Positions 8,990-24,325 of a stretch of 64,000 nucleotides of DNA are shown piece after piece. The position numbers and the translations under genes are program-made. Source of the stretch: Euonymus europaeus (lineage: Eukaryota > Streptophyta > Magnoliopsida > Celastrales > Celastraceae); contig OY756961.1 of assembly GCA_963580455.1 (NCBI GenBank), forward strand, positions 14,241,001 through 14,305,000, written 5' to 3'. Under the pieces are notes generated by a model that had not been told where the DNA came from, did not search any database, and worked only from the letters and a program-made list of their open reading frames with translations. Position 1 is the first letter of the stretch. Each line of letters opens with the position of its first letter.

Positions 8990-11900
8990 AACCGTTAAAA
9001 GCTCCTCCATAGAGAGAGTTGAGCAACTTTGGACTATCAAAGTTGCTCGGGATAGACTTTTTATTGTTCTTCTATGTCAAAATTTACGAGTATAAGCTTC
9101 CTACATTATTTCGATGCCAAAACACCAACTTTCTATGTCAAATAGACAAAACCGTTAAAAGCTCCTCCAAAGAGAGAGTTGAGCAACTTCGGACTATCAA
9201 AGTTGCTCGGGATAGACATTTTATTGTTCTTCTATGTCAAATTTTACGAGTATAAGCTTCCTACTTTATTTCGATGCCAAAACACCAACTTTCTATGACA
9301 AATGGACAAAACCGTTAAAAGCTCCTCCATAGAGAGAGTTGAGCAACTTTGGACTATCAAAGTTGCTCGGGATAGACTTTTTATTGTTCTTCTATGTCAA
9401 AATTTACGAGTATAAGCTTCCTACATTATTTCGATGCCAAAACACCAACTTTCTATAACAAATGGACAAAACCGTTAAAAGCTCCTCCATAGAGAGAGTT
9501 GAACAACTTCGGATCATCAAAATTGCTCTATGTATACTTTTTGTTGTTCTTCTATGTGAAATTTTACGAGTATAAGCTTCCTAGATTATTTCGATGTCAA
9601 AACACCAACTTTTCATGACAAATAGACAAAACCGTTCAAAGCTTCTCCATAGAGAGTGTTGAGCGACTTCGGACCATCAAAGTTGCTCGATGTACAACTT
9701 TTATTGTTCTTATATGTCAAATTTTATGAGTATAAGCTTCATAATTTATTTCGATGCCAAAACACCAACTTTCTATGACAAATAGACAAACCCGCTAAAA
9801 GCACCTCCATAGAGAGAGATGAGCAACTTCGGACTATCAAAGTTGCTCGGGATAGACTTTTTATTGTTCTTCTATGTCAACTTTTACGAGTATTAGCTTC
9901 CTACATTATTTGGATGCCAAAACACTAACTTTCTATGACAAATGGACAAAACCGATAAAAGCTCCTCCATAGAGAGAGTTATGCAACTTCGAACCATCAA
10001 AATTGCTCTATGTACACTTTTTGTTGTTCTTCTATGTGAAATTTTACGAGTATAAGCTTCCTAGATTATTTCGATGCCAAAACACCAACTTTCTATGACA
10101 AATGGACAATACCGTTAAAAGCTCCTCCATAGAGAGAGTTGAGCAACTTTGGACTATCAAAGTTGCTCGGGATAGACTTTTTATTGTTCTTCTATGTCAA
10201 AATTTACGAGTATAAGCTTCCTACATTATTTCGATGCCAAAACACCAACTTTCTATGTCAAATAGACAAAACCGTTAAAAGCTCCTCCATAGAGAGAGTT
10301 GAGCAACTTCGGACTATCAAAGTTGCTCGGGATAGACATTTTATTGTTCTTCTATGTCAAATTTTACGAGTATAAGCTTCCTACATTATTTCGATGCCAA
10401 AACACCAACTTTCTATGACAAATGGACAAAACCGTTAAAAGCTCCTCCATAGAGAGAGTTGAGCAACTTCGGACCATCAAAATTGCTCTATGTACACTTT
10501 TTGTTGTTCTTCTATGTGAAATTTTACGAGTATAAGCTTCCTAGATTATTTCGATGCCAAAACACCAACTTTCTATGACAAATGGACAAAACCGTTAAAA
10601 GCTCCTCCATAGAGAGAGTTGAGCAACTTTGGACTATCAAAGTTGCTCGGGATATACTTTTTATTGTTCTTCTATGTCAAAATTTACGAGTATAAGCTTC
10701 CTACATTATTTCGATGTCAAAACACTAACTTTCTATGACAAATAGACAAAACCGAAAAAAGCTCCTCCATAGAGAGAGTTATGCAACTTTTGAACATCAA
10801 AGTTGCTCGGTGTACAATTTTTATTGTTCTCATATGTCAAATTTTATGAGTATAAGCTTCCTAGATTATTTCGATGCCAAAACACCAACTTTCCTTGACA
10901 AATGGACAAAATCGTTAAAAGCTCCTCCATAGAGAGAATTGAGCAACTTCGGACTATGAAAGTTGACGGGATAGACTTTTTATTGTTCTTCTATGTCAAA
11001 TTTTACGAGTATAAGCTTCCTACTTTATTTCGATGCCAAAACACCAACTTTCTATGACAAATGGACAGAATCGTTAAAAGCTCCTCCATAGAGAGAGTTG
11101 AGCAACTTCAGACTATCAAAGTTGCTCAGGATAGACTTTTTATTGTTCTTCTATGTAAAATTTTACGAGTATAAGCTTCCTACATTATTTCGATGCCAAA
11201 ACACCAACTTTCTATGTCAAATAGACAAAACCGTTAAAAGCTCCTCCATAGAGAGAGTTGAGCAACTTCGGACTATCAAAGTTGCTCGGGATAGACATTT
11301 TATTGTTCTTCTATGTCAAATTTTACGAGTATAAGCTTCCTACATTATTTCGATGCCAAAACACCAACTTTCTATGACAAATGGACAAAACCGTTAAAAG
11401 CTCCTCCATAGAGAGAGTTGAGCAACTTCGGACCATCAAAATTGCTCTATGTACACTTTTTGTTGTTCTTCTATGTGAAATTTTACGAGTATAAGCTTCC
11501 TAGATTATTTCGATGCCAAAACACCAACTTTCTATGACAAATGGACAAAACCGTTAAAAGCTCCTCCATAGAGAGATGAGCAATTTTGGACTATCAAAGT
11601 TGCTCGGGATAGACTTTTTATTGTTCTTCTATGTCAAAATTTTTGAGTATAAGCTTCCTACATTATTTCGATGCCAAAACACCAACTTTCTATGACAAAT
11701 GGACAAAACCGTTAAAAGCTCCTCCATAGAGAGAGTTGAACAACTTCGGATCATCAAAATTGCTCTATGTATACTTTTTGTTGTTCTTCTATGTGAAATT
11801 TTACGAGTATAAGCTTCCTAGATTATTTCGATGTCAAAACACCAACTTTCCATGACAAATAGACAAAACCGTTCAAAGCTTCTCCATAGAGAGTGTTGAG

Positions 11901-13582
11901 CGACTTCGGACCATCAAAGTTGCTCGATGTACAACTTTTATTGTTCTTATATGTCAAATTTTACGAGTATAAGCTTCATAGTTTATTTCGATGCCAAAAC
12001 ACCAACTTTCTATGACAAATAGACAAACCCGCTAAAAGCACCTCCATAGAGAGAGATGAGCAACTTCGGACTATCAAAGTTGCTCGGGATAGACTTTTAT
12101 TGTTCTTCTATGTCAACTTTTACGAGTATTAGCTTCCTACATTATTTGGATGCCAAAACACTAACTTTCTATGACAAATGGACAAAACCGATAAAAGCTC
12201 CTTCATAGAGAGAGTTATGCAACTTCGAACTATCAAAGTTGCTAGGGATAGACTTTTTATTGTTCTTCTATGTCAAAATTTACGAGTATAAGCTTCCTAC
12301 ATTATTTCGATGCCAAAACACCAACTTTCTATGACAAATGGACAAAACCGTTAAAAGCTCCTCCATAGAGAGAGTTGAGCAACTTCGGATCATCAAAATT
12401 GCTCTATGTATACTTTTTGTTGTTCTTCTATGTGAAATTTTGCGAGTATAAGCTCCCTAGATTATTTCGATGTCAAAACACCAACTTTCTATGACAAATA
12501 GACAAAACCGTTCAAAGCTTCTCCATAGAGAGTGTTGAGCGACTTCGGACCATCAAAGTTGCTCGATGTACAATTTTTATTGTTCTTATATGTCAAAATT
12601 TACGAGCATAAGCTTCCTACATTATTTCGATGCCAAAACACCAACTTTCTATGTCAAATAGACAAAACCGTTCAAAGCTTCTCCATAGAGAGTGTTGAGC
12701 GACTTCAGACCATCAAAGTTGCTCGATGTACAATTTTTATTGTTCTTATATGTCAAATTTTACGAGCATAAGCTTCCTACATTATTTCGATGCCAAAACA
12801 CCAACTTTCTATGTCAAATAGACAAAACCGTTAAAAGCTCCTCCATTGAGAGAGTTGAGCAACTTCGGACTATCAAAGTTGCTCGGGATAGACATTTTAT
12901 TGTTCTTCTATGTCAAATTTTACGAGTATAAGCTTCCTAGATTATTTCGATGTCAAAACACCAACTTTCTATGACAAATAGACAAAACCGTTAAAAGCTC
13001 CTCCATAGAGAGAGTTGAGCAACTTCGGACTATCAAAGTTGCTCGGGATAGACTTTTTATTGTTCTTCTATGTCAAAATTTACGAGTATAAGCTTCCTAC
13101 ATTATTTCGATGCCAAAACACCACCTTTCTACGACCAATGGACAAAACCGTTAAAAGCTCCTCCATAGAGAGAGTTGAACAACTTCGGATCTTCAAAATT
13201 GCTCTATGTACACTTTTTGTTGTTCTTCTATGTGGAATTTTACGAGTATAAGCTTCCTAGATTATTTCGATGTCAAAACACCAACTTTCTATGACAAATA
13301 GACAAAACCGTTAAAAGCTCCTCCATAGAGAGAGTTGAGCAACTTCGGACCATCAAAATTGCTCTATGTACACTTTTTATTGTTCTTATATGTCAAATTT
13401 TACGAGTATAAGCTTCATAGTTTATTTCGATGCCAAAACACCAACTTTCTATGACAAATAGACAAACCCGCTAAAAGCACCTCCATAGAGAGAGATAAGC
13501 AACTTCGGACTATCAAAGTTGCTCGGGATAGACTTTTTATTGTTCTTCTAGGTCAACTTTTACGAGTATAAGCTTCCTACAT
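8990..13582. repeat. Mixed satellite segment with echoes of distant blocks
   Basis: No simple local period dominates. About 8.5-11.4 kb parallels about 15.7-18.6 kb at an offset of 7195 bp, and 12.4-13.3 kb parallels 40.2-41.1 kb at 27824 bp. It contains an early version of the TTATGCAACTTTTGAAC monomer (near 10780) that later marks each 3198-bp unit, plus several rare indels: a 1-base loss at the GTTGACGGG variant (near 10965), a 2-base loss near 11575 and a 1-base loss near 12096. Confidence 0.7.
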
Positions 13583-16460
13583 TATTTCGATGCCAAAACA
13601 CCAACTTTCTATGACAAATGGACAAAACCGTTAAAAGCTCCTCCATAGAGAGAGTTGAGCAACTTTGGACTATCAAAGTTGCTCGGGATAGACTTTTTAT
13701 TGTTCTTCTATGTCAAAATTTACGAGTATAAGCTTCCTACATTATTTCGATGCCAAAACACCAACTTTCTATGACAAATGGACAAAACCGTTAAAAGCTC
13801 CTCTATAGAGAGAGTTGAGCAACTTCGGACCATCAAAATTGCTCTATGTACACTTTTTATTGTTCTTATATGTCAAATTTTACGAGTATAAGCTTCATAG
13901 TTTATTTCGATGCCAAAACACCAACTTTCTATGACAAATAGACAAACCCGCTAAAAGCACCTCCATAGAGAGAGATAAGCAACTTCGGACTATCAAAGTT
14001 GCTCGGGATAGACTTTTTATTGTTCTTCTATGTCAACTTTTACGAGTATAAGCTTCCTACATTATTTCGATGCCAAAACACCAACTTTCTATGACAAATG
14101 GACAAAACCGTTAAAAGCTCCTCCATAGAGAGAGTTGAGCAACTTCGGACCATCAAAATTGCTCTATGTACACTTCTTGTTGTTCTTCTATGTGAAATTT
14201 TACGAGTATAAGCTTCCTAGATTATTTCGATGCCAAAACACCAACTTTCTATGACAAATGGACAAAACCGTTAAAAGCTCCTCCATAGAGAGAGTTGAGC
14301 AACTTTGGACTATCAAAGTTGCTCGGGATAGACTTTTTATTGTTCTTCTATGTCAAAATTTACGAGTATAAGCTTCCTACATTATTTCGATTCCAAAACA
14401 CCAACTTTCTATGTCAAATAGACAAAACCGTTAAAAGCTCCTCCATAGAGAGAGTTGAGCAACTTCGGACTATCAAAGTTGCTCGGGATAGACATTTTAT
14501 TGTTCTTCTATGTCAAATTTTACGAGTATAAGCTTCCTACATTATTTCGATGCCAAAACACCAACTTTCTATGACAAATGGACAAAACCGTTAAAAGCTC
14601 CTCCATAGAGAGAGTTGAGCAACTTCGGACCATCAAAATTGCTCTATGTACACTTTTTGTTGTTCTTCTATGTGAAATTTTACGAGTATAAGCTTCCTAC
14701 ATTATTTCGATGCCAAAACACCAACTTTCTATGACAAATGGACAAAACCGTTAAAAGCTCCTCCATAGAGAGAGTTGAGCAACTTTGGACTATCAAAGTT
14801 GCTCGGGATAGACTTTTTATTGTTCTTCTATGTCAAAATTTACGAGTATAAGCTTCCTACATTATTTCGATGCCAAAACACCAACTTTCTATGTCAAATA
14901 GACAAAACCGTTAAAAGCTCCTCCATAGAGAGAGTTGAGCAACTTCGGACTATCAAAGTTGCTCGGGATAGACATTTTATTGTTCTTCTATGTCAAATTT
15001 TACGAGTATAAGCTTCCTACTTTATTTCGATGCCAAAACACCAACTTTCTATGACAAATGGACAAAACCGTTAAAAGCTCCTCCATAGAGAGAGTTGAGC
15101 AACTTTGGACTATCAAATTTGCTCGGGATAGACCTTTTATTGTTCTTCTATGTCAAAATTTACGAGTATAAGCTTCCTACATTATTTCGATGCCAAAACA
15201 CCAACTTTCTATGACAAATGGACAAAACCGTTAAAAGCTCCTCCATAGAGAGAGTTGAGCAACTTCGGACCATCAAAATTGCTCTATGTACACTTTTTAT
15301 TGTTCTTATATGTCAAATTTTACGAGTATAAGCTTCATAGTTTATTTCGATGCCAAAACACCAACTTTCTATGACAAATAGACAAACCCGCTAAAAGCAC
15401 CTCCATAGAGAGAGATAAGCAACTTCGGCTATCAAAGTTGCTCGGGATAGACTTTTTATTGTTCTTCTATGTCAACTTTTACGAGTATAAGCTTCCTACA
15501 TTATTTCGATGCCAAAACACCAACTTTCTATGACAAATGGACAAAACCGTTAAAAGCTCCTCCATAGAGAGAGTTGAGCAACTTCGGACCATCAAAATTG
15601 CTCTATGTACACTTTTTGTTGTTCTTCTATGTGAAATTTTACGAGTATAAGCTTCCTAGATTATTTCGATGCCAAAACACCAACTTTCTATGACAAATGG
15701 ACAAAACCGTTAAAAGCTCCTCCATAGAGAGAGTTGAGCAACTTTGGACTATCAAAGTTGCTCGGGATAGACTTTTTATTGTTCTTCTATGTCAAAATTT
15801 ACGAGTATAAGCTTCCTACATTATTTCGATTCCAAAACACCAACTTTCTATGTCAAATAGACAAAACCGTTAAAAGCTCCTCCATAGAGAGAGTTGAGCA
15901 ACTTCGGACTATCAAAGTTGCTCGGGATAGACATTTTATTGTTCTTCTATGTCAAATTTTACGAGTATAAGCTTCCTACATTATTTCGATGCCAAAACAC
16001 CAACTTTCTATGACAAATGGACAAAACCGTTAAAAGCTCCTCCATAGAGAGAGTTGAGCAACTTCGGACCATCAAAATTGCTCTATGTACACTTTTTGTT
16101 GTTCTTCTATGTGAAATTTTACGAGTATAAGCTTCCTACATTATTTCGATGCCAAAACACCAACTTTCTATGACAAATGGACAAAACCGTTAAAAGCTCC
16201 TCCATAGAGAGAGTTGAGCAACTTCGGACTATCAAAGTTGCTCGGGATAGACTTTTTATTGTTCTTCTATGTCAAAATTTACGAGTATAAGCTTCCTACA
16301 TTATTTCGATGCCAAAACACCAACTTTCTATGTCAAATAGACAAAACCGTTAAAAGCTCCTCCATAGAGAGAGTTGAGCAACTTCGGACTATCAAAGTTG
16401 CTCGGGATAGACATTTTATTGTTCTTCTATGTCAAATTTTACGAGTATAAGCTTCCTACT
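13583..16460. repeat. 1439-bp (9-monomer) tandem duplication
   Basis: Copies at about 13583-15021 and 15022-16460 share a private T at 14392 and 15831 (GATTCC for GATGCC). The spacing is one base short of nine monomers because the second copy lost a base near 15429 (TTCGGCTATC). Boundaries are by eye. Confidence 0.75.
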
Positions 16461-17929
16461 TTATTTCGATGCCAAAACACCAACTTTCTATGACAAATGG
16501 ACAAAACCGTTAAAAGCTCCTCCATAGAGAGAGTTGAGCAACTTTGGACTATCAAAGTTGCTCGGGATAGACCTTTTATTGTTCTTCTATGTCAAAATTT
16601 ACGAGTATAAGCTTCCTACATTATTTCGATGCCAAAACACCAACTTTCTATGACAAATGGACAAAACCGTTAAAAGCTCCTCCATAGAGAGAGTTGAACA
16701 ACTTCGGATCATCAAAATTGCTCTTTGTATACTTTTTGTTGTTCTTCTATGTGAAATTTTACGAGTATAAGTTTCCTAGATTATTTCGATGTCAAAACAC
16801 CAACTTTTCATGACAAATAGACAAAACCGTTCAAAGCTTCTCCATAGAGAGTGTTGAGCGACTTCGGACCATCAAAGTTGCTCGATGTACAACTTTTATT
16901 GTTCTTATATGTCAAATTTTACGAGTATAAGCTTCATAGTTTATTTCGATGCCAAAACACCAACTTTCTATGACAAATAGACAAACCCGCTAAAAGCACC
17001 TCCATAGAGAGAGATGAGCAACTTCGGACTATCAAAGTTGCTCGGGATAGACTTTTTATTGTTCTTCTATGTCAACTTTTACGAGTATTAGCTTCCTACA
17101 TTATTTGGATGCCAAAACACTAACTTTCTATGACAAATGGACAAAACCGATAAAAGCTCCTCCATAGAGAGAGTTATGCAACTTCGAACCATCAACATTG
17201 CTCTATGTACACTTTTTGTTGTTCTTCTATGTGAAATTTTACGAGTATAAGCTTCCTAGATTATTTCGATGCCAAAACAACAACTTTCTATGACAAATGG
17301 ACAAAACCGTTAAAAGCTCCTCCATAGAGAGAGTTGAGCAACTTTGGACTATCAAAGTTGCTCGGGATAGACTTTTTATTGTTCTTCTATGTCAAAATTT
17401 ACGAGTATAAGCTTCCTACATTATTTCGATGCCAAAACACCAACTTTCTATGTCAAATAGACAAAACCGTTAAAAGCTCCTCCATAGAGAGAGTTGAGCA
17501 ACTTCGGACTATCAAAGTTGCTCGGGATAGACATTTTATTGTTCTTCTATGTCAAATTTTACGAGTATAAGCTTCCTACATTATTTCGATGCCAAAACAC
17601 CAACTTTCTATGACAAATGGACAAAACCGTTAAAAGCTCCTCCATAGAGAGAGTTGAGCAACTTTGGACCATCAAAATTGCTCTATGTACACTTTTTGTT
17701 GTTCTTTTATGTGAAATTTTACGAGTATAAGCTTCCTAGATTATTTCGATGCCAAAACACCAACTTTCTATGACAAATGGACAAAACCGTTAAAAGCTCC
17801 TCCATAGAGAGAGTTGAGCAACTTTGGACTATCAAAGTTGCTCGGGATAGACTTTTTATTTTTCTTCTATGTCAAAATTTACGAGTATAAGCTTCCTACA
17901 TTATTTCGATGTCAAAACACTAACTTTTT

Positions 17930-20900
17930 ATGACAAATGGACAAAACCGAAAAAAGCTCCTCCATAGAGAGAGTTATGCAACTTTTGAACATCAAAGTTG
18001 CTCGGTGTACAATTTTTATTGTTCTCATATGTCAAATTTTATGAGTATAAGCTTCCTAGATTATTTCGATTCCAAAACACCAACTTTCTTTGACAAATGG
18101 ACAAAATCGTTAAAAGCTCCTCCATAGAGAGAATTGAGCAACTTCGGACTATGAAAGTTGACGGGATAGACTTTTTATTGTTCTTCTATGTCAAATTTTA
18201 CGAGTATAAGCTTCCTACTTTATTTCGATGCCAAAACACCAACTTTCTATGACAAATGGACAGAATCGTTAAAAGCTCCTCCATAGAGAGAGTTGAGCAA
18301 CTTCGGACTATCAAAGTTGCTCAGGATAGACTTTTTATTGTTCTTCTATGTAAAATTTTACGAGTATAAGCTTCCTACATTATTTCGATGCCAAAACACC
18401 AACTTTCTATGTCAAATAGACAAAACCGTTAAAAGATCCTCCATAGAGAGAGTTGAGCAACTTCGGACTATCAAAGTTGCTCGGGATAGACTTTTTATTG
18501 TTCTTCTATGTCAAAATTTACGAGTATAAGCTTCCTAGATTATTTCGATGCCAAAACACCAACTTTCTATGACAAATGGACAAAACCGTTAAAAGCTCCT
18601 CCATAGAGAGAGTTGAGCAATTTTGGACTATCAAAGTTGCTCGGGATAGACTTTTTATTGTTCTTCTATGTCAAAATTTTTGAGTATAAGCTTCCTACAT
18701 TATTTCGATGCCAAAACACCAACTTTCTATGACAAATGGACAGAATCATTAAAAACTCCTCCATAGAGAGAGTTGAGCAACTTCGGACTATCAAAGTTGC
18801 TCAGGATAGACTTTTTATTGTTCTTCTATGTAAAATTTTACGAGTATAAGCTTCCTAGATTATTTCGATGCCAAAACACCAACTTTCTATGACAAATGGA
18901 CAAAACCGTTAAAAGCTCCTCCATAGAGAGAGTTGAGCAACTTTGGACTATCAAAGTTGCTCGGGATAGACTTTTTATTGTTCTTCTATGTAAAATTTTA
19001 TGAGTATAAGCTTCCTACATTATTTCGATGCCAAAACACCAACTTTCTATGTCAAATAGACAAAACCGTTAAAAGCTCCTCCATAGAGAGAGTTGAGCAA
19101 CTTCGGACTATCAAAGTTGCTCGGGATAGACATTTTATTGTTCTTCTATGTCAAATTTTACGAGTATAAGCTTCCTACATTATTTCGATGCCAAAACACC
19201 AACTTTCTATGACAAATGGACAAAACCATTAAAAGCTCTTCCATAGAGAGAGTTGAGCAACTTCGGACCATCAAAATTGCTCTATGTACACTTTTTGTTG
19301 TTCTTCTATGTGAAATTTTACGAGTATAAGCTTCCTAGATTATTTCGATGCCAAAACACCAACTTTCTTTGACAAATGGACAAAATCGTTAAAAGCTCCT
19401 CCATAGAGAGAATTGAGCAACTTCGGACTATGAAAGTTGACGGGATAGACTTTTTATTGTTCTTCTATGTCAAATTTTACGAGTATAAGCTTCCTACTTT
19501 ATTTCGATGCCAAAACACCAACTTTCTATGACAAATGGACAGAATCGTTAAAAGCTCCTCCATAGAGAGAGTTGAGCAACTTCGGACTATCAAAGTTGCT
19601 CGGGATAGACATTTTATTGTTCTTCTATGTCAAATTTTACGAGTATAAGCTTCCTACTTTATTTCGATGCCAAAACACCAACTTTCTATGACAAATGGAC
19701 AAAACCGTTAAAAGCTCCTCCATAGAGAGAGTTGAGCAACTTTGGACTATCAAAGTTGCTCGGGATAGACCTTTTATTGTTCTTCTATGTCAAAATTTAC
19801 GAGTATAAGCTTCCTACATTATTTCGATGCCAAAACACCAACTTTCTATGACAAATGGACAAAACCGTTAAAAGCTCCTCCATAGAGAGAGTTGAACAAC
19901 TTCGGATCATCAAAATTGCTCTTTGTATACTTTTTGTTGTTCTTCTATGTGAAATTTTACGAGTATAAGTTTCCTAGATTATTTCGATGTCAAAACACCA
20001 ACTTTTCATGACAAATAGACAAAACCGTTCAAAGCTTCTCCATAGAGAGTGTTGAGCGACTTCGGACCATCAAAGTTGCTCGATGTACAACTTTTATTGT
20101 TCTTATATGTCAAATTTTACGAGTATAAGCTTCATAGTTTATTTCGATGCCAAAACACCAACTTTCTATGACAAATAGACAAACCCGCTAAAAGCACCTC
20201 CATAGAGAGAGATGAGCAACTTCGGACTATCAAAGTTGCTCGGGATAGACTTTTTATTGTTCTTCTATGTCAACTTTTACGAGTATTAGCTTCCTACATT
20301 ATTTGGATGCCAAAACACTAACTTTCTATGACAAATGGACAAAACCGATAAAAGCTCCTCCATAGAGAGAGTTATGCAACTTCGAACCATCAACATTGCT
20401 CTATGTACACTTTTTGTTGTTCTTCTATGTGAAATTTTACGAGTATAAGCTTCCTAGATTATTTCGATGCCAAAACAACAACTTTCTATGACAAATGGAC
20501 AAAACCGTTAAAAGCTCCTCCATAGAGAGAGTTGAGCAACTTTGGACTATCAAAGTTGCTCGGGATAGACTTTTTATTGTTCTTCTATGTCAAAATTTAC
20601 GAGTATAAGCTTCCTACATTATTTCGATGCCAAAACACCAACTTTCTATGTCAAATAGACAAAACCGTTAAAAGCTCCTCCATAGAGAGAGTTGAGCAAC
20701 TTCGGACTATCAAAGTTGCTCGGGATAGACATTTTATTGTTCTTCTATGTCAAATTTTACGAGTATAAGCTTCCTACATTATTTCGATGCCAAAACACCA
20801 ACTTTCTATGACAAATGGACAAAACCGTTAAAAGCTCCTCCATAGAGAGAGTTGAGCAACTTTGGACCATCAAAATTGCTCTATGTACACTTTTTGTTGT

Positions 20901-21127
20901 TCTTTTATGTGAAATTTTACGAGTATAAGCTTCCTAGATTATTTCGATGCCAAAACACCAACTTTCTATGACAAATGGACAAAACCGTTAAAAGCTCCTC
21001 CATAGAGAGAGTTGAGCAACTTTGGACTATCAAAGTTGCTCGGGATAGACTTTTTATTTTTCTTCTATGTCAAAATTTACGAGTATAAGCTTCCTACATT
21101 ATTTCGATGTCAAAACACTAACTTTTT
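17930..21127. repeat. HOR unit 1 (3198 bp)
   Basis: First complete unit by the chosen anchor. It has a private T at 18071 (GATTCC) where the other units read GATGCC, and it lacks the marks described for units 2 and 3. Confidence 0.85.
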
Positions 21128-24100
21128 ATGACAAATGGACAAAACCGAAAAAAGCTCCTCCATAGAGAGAGTTATGCAACTTTTGAACATCAAAGTTGCT
21201 CGGTGTACAATTTTTATTGTTCTCATATGTCAAATTTTATGAGTATAAGCTTCCTAGATTATTTCGATGCCAAAACACCAACTTTCTTTGACAAATGGAC
21301 AAAATCGTTAAAAGCTCCTCCATAGAGAGAATTGAGCAACTTCGGACTATGAAAGTTGACGGGATAGACTTTTTATTGTTCTTCTATGTCAAATTTTACG
21401 AGTATAAGCTTCCTACTTTATTTCGATGCCAAAACACCAACTTTCTATGACAAATGGACAGAATCGTTAAAAGCTCCTCCATAGAGAGAGTTGAGCAACT
21501 TCGGACTATCAAAGTTGCTCAGGATAGACTTTTTATTGTTCTTCTATGTAAAATTTTACGAGTATAAGCTTCCTACATTATTTCGATGCCAAAACACCAA
21601 CTTTCTATGTCAAATAGACAAAACCGTTAAAAGATCCTCCATAGAGAGAGTTGAGCAACTTCGGACTATCAAAGTTGCTCGGGATAGACTTTTTATTGTT
21701 CTTCTATGTCAAAATTTACGAGTATAAGCTTCCTAGATTATTTCGATGCCAAAACACCAACTTTCTATGACAAATGGACAAAACCGTTAAAAGCTCCTCC
21801 ATAGAGAGAGTTGAGCAATTTTGGACTATCAAAGTTGCTCGGGATAGACTTTTTATTGTTCTTCTATGTCAAAATTTTTGAGTATAAGCTTCCTACATTA
21901 TTTCGATGCCAAAACACCAACTTTCTATGACAAATGGACAGAATCATTAAAAACTCCTCCATAGAGAGAGTTGAGCAACTTCGGACTATCAAAGTTGCTC
22001 AGGATAGACTTTTTATTGTTCTTCTATGTAAAATTTTACGAGTATAAGCTTCCTAGATTATTTCGATGCCAAAACACCAACTTTCTATGACAAATGGACA
22101 AAACCGTTAAAAGCTCCTCCATAGAGAGAGTTGAGCAACTTTGGACTATCAAAGTTGCTCGGGATAGACTTTTTATTGTTCTTCTATGTAAAATTTTATG
22201 AGTATAAGCTTCCTACATTATTTCGATGCCAAAACACCAACTTTCTATGTCAAATAGACAAAACCGTTAAAAGCTCCTCCATAGAGAGAGTTGAGCAACT
22301 TCGGACTATCAAAGTTGCTCGGGATAGACATTTTATTGTTCTTCTATGTCAAATTTTACGAGTATAAGCTTCCTACATTATTTCGATGCCAAAACACCAA
22401 CTTTCTATGACAAATGGACAAAACCATTAAAAGCTCTTCCATAGAGAGAGTTGAGCAACTTCGGACCATCAAAATTGCTCTATGTACACTTTTTGTTGTT
22501 CTTCTATGTGAAATTTTACGAGTATAAGCTTCCTAGATTATTTCGATGCCAAAACACCAACTTTCTTTGACAAATGGACAAAATCGTTAAAAGCTCCTCC
22601 ATAGAGAGAATTGAGCAACTTCGGACTATGAAAGTTGACGGGATAGACTTTTTATTGTTCTTCTATGTCAAATTTTACGAGTATAAGCTTCCTACTTTAT
22701 TTCGATGCCAAAACACCAACTTTCTATGACAAATGGACAGAATCGTTAAAAGCTCCTCCATAGAGAGAGTTGAGCAACTTCGGACTATCAAAGTTGCTCG
22801 GGATAGACATTTTATTGTTCTTCTATGTCAAATTTTACGAGTATAAGCTTCCTACTTTATTTCGATGCCAAAACACCAACTTTCTATGACAAATGGACAA
22901 AACCGTTAAAAGCTCCTCCATAGAGAGAGTTGAGCAACTTTGGACTATCAAAGTTGCTCGGGATAGACCTTTTATTGTTCTTCTATGTCAAAATTTACGA
23001 GTATAAGCTTCCTACATTATTTCGATGCCAAAACACCAACTTTCTATGACAAATGGACAAAACCGTTAAAAGCTCCTCCATAGAGAGAGTTGAACAACTT
23101 CGGATCATCAAAATTGCTCTTTGTATACTTTTTGTTGTTCTTCTATGTGAAATTTTACGAGTATAAGTTTCCTAGATTATTTCGATGTCGAAACACCAAC
23201 TTTTCATGACAAATAGACAAAACCGTTCAAAGCTTCTCCATAGAGAGTGTTGAGCGACTTCGGACCATCAAAGTTGCTCGATGTACAACTTTTATTGTTC
23301 TTATATGTCAAATTTTACGAGTATAAGCTTCATAGTTTATTTCGATGCCAAAACACCAACTTTCTATGACAAATAGACAAACCCGCTAAAAGCACCTCCA
23401 TAGAGAGAGATGAGCAACTTCGGACTATCAAAGTTGCTCGGGATAGACTTTTTATTGTTCTTCTATGTCAACTTTTACGAGTATTAGCTTCCTACATTAT
23501 TTGGATGCCAAAACACTAACTTTCTATGACAAATGGACAAAACCGATAAAAGCTCCTCCATAGAGAGAGTTATGCAACTTCGAACCATCAACATTGCTCT
23601 ATGTACACTTTTTGTTGTTCTTCTATGTGAAATTTTACGAGTATAAGCTTCCTAGATTATTTCGATGCCAAAACAACAACTTTCTATGACAAATGGACAA
23701 AACCGTTAAAAGCTCCTCCATAGAGAGAGTTGAGCAACTTTGGACTATCAAAGTTGCTCGGGATAGACTTTTTATTGTTCTTCTATGTCAAAATTTACGA
23801 GTATAAGCTTCCTACATTATTTCGATGCCAAAACACCAACTTTCTATGTCAAATAGACAAAACCGTTAAAAGCTCCTCCATAGAGAGAGTTGAGCAACTT
23901 CGGACTATCAAAGTTGCTCGGGATAGACATTTTATTGTTCTTCTATGTCAAATTTTACGAGTATAAGCTTCCTACATTATTTCGATGCCAAAACACCAAC
24001 TTTCTATGACAAATGGACAAAACCGTTAAAAGCTCCTCCATAGAGAGAGTTGAGCAACTTTGGACCATCAAAATTGCTCTATGTACACTTTTTGTTGTTC

Positions 24101-24325
24101 TTTTATGTGAAATTTTACGAGTATAAGCTTCCTAGATTATTTCGATGCCAAAACACCAACTTTCTATGACAAATGGACAAAACCGTTAAAAGCTCCTCCA
24201 TAGAGAGAGTTGAGCAACTTTGGACTATCAAAGTTGCTCGGGATAGACTTTTTATTTTTCTTCTATGTCAAAATTTACGAGTATAAGCTTCCTACATTAT
24301 TTCGATGTCAAAACACTAACTTTTT
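21128..24325. repeat. HOR unit 2 (3198 bp), G-marked
   Basis: Marked by G at 23190 (GATGTCGAAAC), shared with units 4 and 5 but absent from units 1, 3 and 6. This links unit 2 to the shortened units. Confidence 0.85.
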